From contig JAPTWT010000285.1 in NCBI GenBank assembly GCA_028064935.1, positions 1-7,258 on the forward strand: a DNA stretch of 7,258 nt, read 5' to 3'. Positions 6,014-7,258 of this stretch are shown here, piece by piece. The stretch is from Gammaproteobacteria bacterium (GTDB lineage Bacteria > Pseudomonadota > Gammaproteobacteria > Acidiferrobacterales > Acidiferrobacteraceae). A model generated the notes under the pieces. That model searched no databases. It worked only from the letters and a program-made list of their open reading frames with translations, and was not told the origin of the DNA. The position numbers and the translations under genes are program-made. The first letter of the stretch is position 1. Each line of letters starts with the position of its first letter.

Positions 6014-7196
6014 AACGAGGCGCGATGCTCTCCGGTTGGTGGGCCATTAGTCGTGCATACAGACTCAAGGTCTCGCCAACCACAACCGACACCGCAAACT
6101 CCCGTTCCGCCCGCTCGCGTCCTCGCCGCCCCATACGCTTGCGCGTGAGGGGGTCGGCCAGCAATTCGGTAATGGCGCTCGCCAGCACCGCGGGGCTACG
6201 AGGAGGGATAAGCCGGCCGTTATCGCCATCCTTTACGGCCTCCCGACACCCAATGGCATCGGTGGTGATGACCGGCCGCCCCATGGCCATAGCCTCCAGA
6301 ATCACCTTGGGGAGACCTTCGCGGTAATGAGTAGGCAGGCAAAAGAGAGTGGCCTCGCGTAGCGCCGGGCGGATGTCTTCCTGGAAACCCCACCACTCAA
6401 TGACGCCTTCCTCGTGCCAGGCCCTCAACCGGGCCTCGGGGACGGAGGCGGCATTGCCAAGGTCCACGCCGCCCACCAGCACACAGCGGACGTTCACGCC
6501 CTGGGCCTGCAAAAGCCGCGCGGCCTCCACGAAGACGCCTACCCCCTTGGCCCACAGAAGACGTGCGGCCATGACCACGACCGGCGTCCCGGCCGGTTCC
6601 GGGCTGGGCCGGAAGGCCCCGGTATCGACACCGGCCCCGCGAATCACCATCGTCCGGTCCAAAGGAGCCGCTTGCATACGCACGCACTCCGCCTGGTCCT
6701 CCGGGTTTTCGAACACCACGCGTGCGGGGCCTGGGGCGAGCAGCTGCTTTAAGCCGGTGCGCACGACAGGCCGCAGGAGGCGGGCTTTGAGGGATTGCGA
6801 GGAGAAGACAAACCCCATACCGACCGGGGCATTCACGATATGGGGTACGTGCGCGAGTCGCGCGGCGAGCGTCCCGCGGAAAATGAGTTTTAAGCCAATG
6901 TGGTGGACGATGTTGGGCGCGAGGCGGCGATAGAGATGCGCCAGATACACGGTGCCTACCAATTCGGCCAATGGATTCGCACCATGGCGCTTCAATGCGA
7001 GGGGCACGAACGTGAGACCCTTGCCGGTAATGACCGGGCCTGAGCCCGTATCGGGCGCCAGGACCAGGACCTCGTAGCCAGCCTTGCGAGCGGCTACCGC
7101 GCGTTCAAGAAAGTGGGTACAAAAGAAGCGGTCTTCCGGACAGACATACAGCAGACGGCCATGATAGTCGGATGCCGACGCTTGAAGCGCTGGCAC
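6006..7196 (-). CDS. GT4 family glycosyltransferase, retaining, GT-B fold
   Basis: Likely transfers a sugar to a lipid-linked glycan in O-antigen or capsule assembly. It is 396 residues from the GTG at 7196. Strand RLLYVCPED at 14-22 opens the acceptor domain, continuing with CTHFLERAVAARKAGYEV. The donor domain starts near 204 and carries MAARLLWAKGV (209-219), then LVGG (240-243). The EX7E-like block runs from Glu293 to Glu301 (EGLPKVILE) and is followed by AMGRPVITTDAIGCREAV and NGRLIPP. This resembles CapM/PglA-type enzymes. GTG is chosen because family members start shortly before the RLLYV strand, and an AGGT lies 6 nt upstream. The frame nevertheless stays open to the window edge through a poly-G run on the coding strand, so a longer N-terminus cannot be excluded. 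It is the first gene of the operon visible here; its GC content is the highest in the cluster. Confidence 0.87.
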   Translation of the reverse strand: MPALQASASDYHGRLLYVCPEDRFFCTHFLERAVAARKAGYEVLVLAPDTGSGPVITGKGLTFVPLALKRHGANPLAELVGTVYLAHLYRRLAPNIVHHIGLKLIFRGTLAARLAHVPHIVNAPVGMGFVFSSQSLKARLLRPVVRTGLKQLLAPGPARVVFENPEDQAECVRMQAAPLDRTMVIRGAGVDTGAFRPSPEPAGTPVVVMAARLLWAKGVGVFVEAARLLQAQGVNVRCVLVGGVDLGNAASVPEARLRAWHEEGVIEWWGFQEDIRPALREATLFCLPTHYREGLPKVILEAMAMGRPVITTDAIGCREAVKDGDNGRLIPPRSPAVLASAITELLADPLTRKRMGRRGRERAEREFAVSVVVGETLSLYARLMAHQPESIAPRYV

Positions 7197-7216
7197 GGCT
7201 TGACCTGCAGCAGTCG

Positions 7217-7252
7217 CCCCCCCCCCCCCCCCCCCCCCCCCCCCGCCCCCCC
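7217..7252. repeat. Long C homopolymer (28 C, one G, 7 C) at the window edge
   Basis: Bases 7217-7244 are all C, 7245 is G, and 7246-7252 are C again. On the glycosyltransferase strand this is a G run ending 20 nt upstream of the GTG start. Homopolymer tracts next to surface-glycan genes are a known basis of phase variation, but usual lengths are about 8-15. A run of this size at the very end of a sequence is more typical of low-quality or two-colour sequencing reads and of assembly break points. I favour artefact. Confidence 0.9.
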
Positions 7253-7258
7253 TCCACC

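Noticed and set aside
6349..6933. 194-codon plus frame opposite the GT4 gene
   Set aside because: The product is Ser/Thr/Arg/Pro-rich, typical of the antisense of GC-rich coding DNA; the minus strand has the full GT4 donor motif.
1..7258. CRISPR array, tRNA or rRNA genes, insertion-sequence ends
   Set aside because: No regularly spaced direct repeats, no tRNA-like cloverleaf with a T-loop consensus, no rRNA segments and no transposase motifs were seen when reading both strands.

Overview
The window looks like part of a fairly GC-rich Gram-negative, probably proteobacterial, genome. The evidence is a periplasmic DsbA-like protein, an OmpA-type peptidoglycan-binding domain and a heptosyltransferase-like glycosyltransferase. 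No marker here fixes the genus. The right edge is a long C homopolymer, which suggests the end of a contig.

Layout. (1) Bases 1-1720, plus strand: the last 16 codons of an unidentified gene, then an ATP-dependent RNA ligase of the DRB0094/DraRnl (Rnl5) type, then a small membrane protein. The ligase and the small membrane protein each have their own strong intrinsic terminator, so each looks like a separate transcript end. (2) Bases 1786-3626, plus strand: a tightly packed four-gene envelope operon. It encodes a membrane-anchored protein with two cysteines, an exported DsbA-like thiol oxidoreductase, a protein with a C-terminal OmpA-like domain, and a 69-residue membrane protein. Junctions are +1 nt, +2 nt and a 1-nt overlap. 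It resembles the small cell-envelope genes that accompany conjugation or secretion clusters on plasmids and integrative elements, but no conjugation hallmark gene (relaxase, VirB4, coupling protein) is present, so that link is only inference. (3) Bases 3627-3929: a convergent gap with no convincing gene or terminator, containing a broken open frame. (4) Bases 7196-3930, minus strand: a translationally coupled three-gene surface-glycan operon, in order a GT4 glycosyltransferase, a GT9 (heptosyltransferase-like) glycosyltransferase and a SAM-dependent methyltransferase. Together they look like part of an O-antigen, LPS-core or capsule locus, where the transferases add sugars and the methyltransferase may modify or cap the glycan.

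Points most worth a second look: a cysteine-rich insertion and a changed motif III in the RNA ligase; the pairing of a DsbA-like enzyme with a small two-cysteine membrane protein in one operon; an OmpA domain on a protein with no visible export signal; and a 28-base C tract directly upstream of the first glycosyltransferase. That tract could be a phase-variation repeat but is more likely a sequencing or assembly artefact. I did not find a clear new defence or mobile system.
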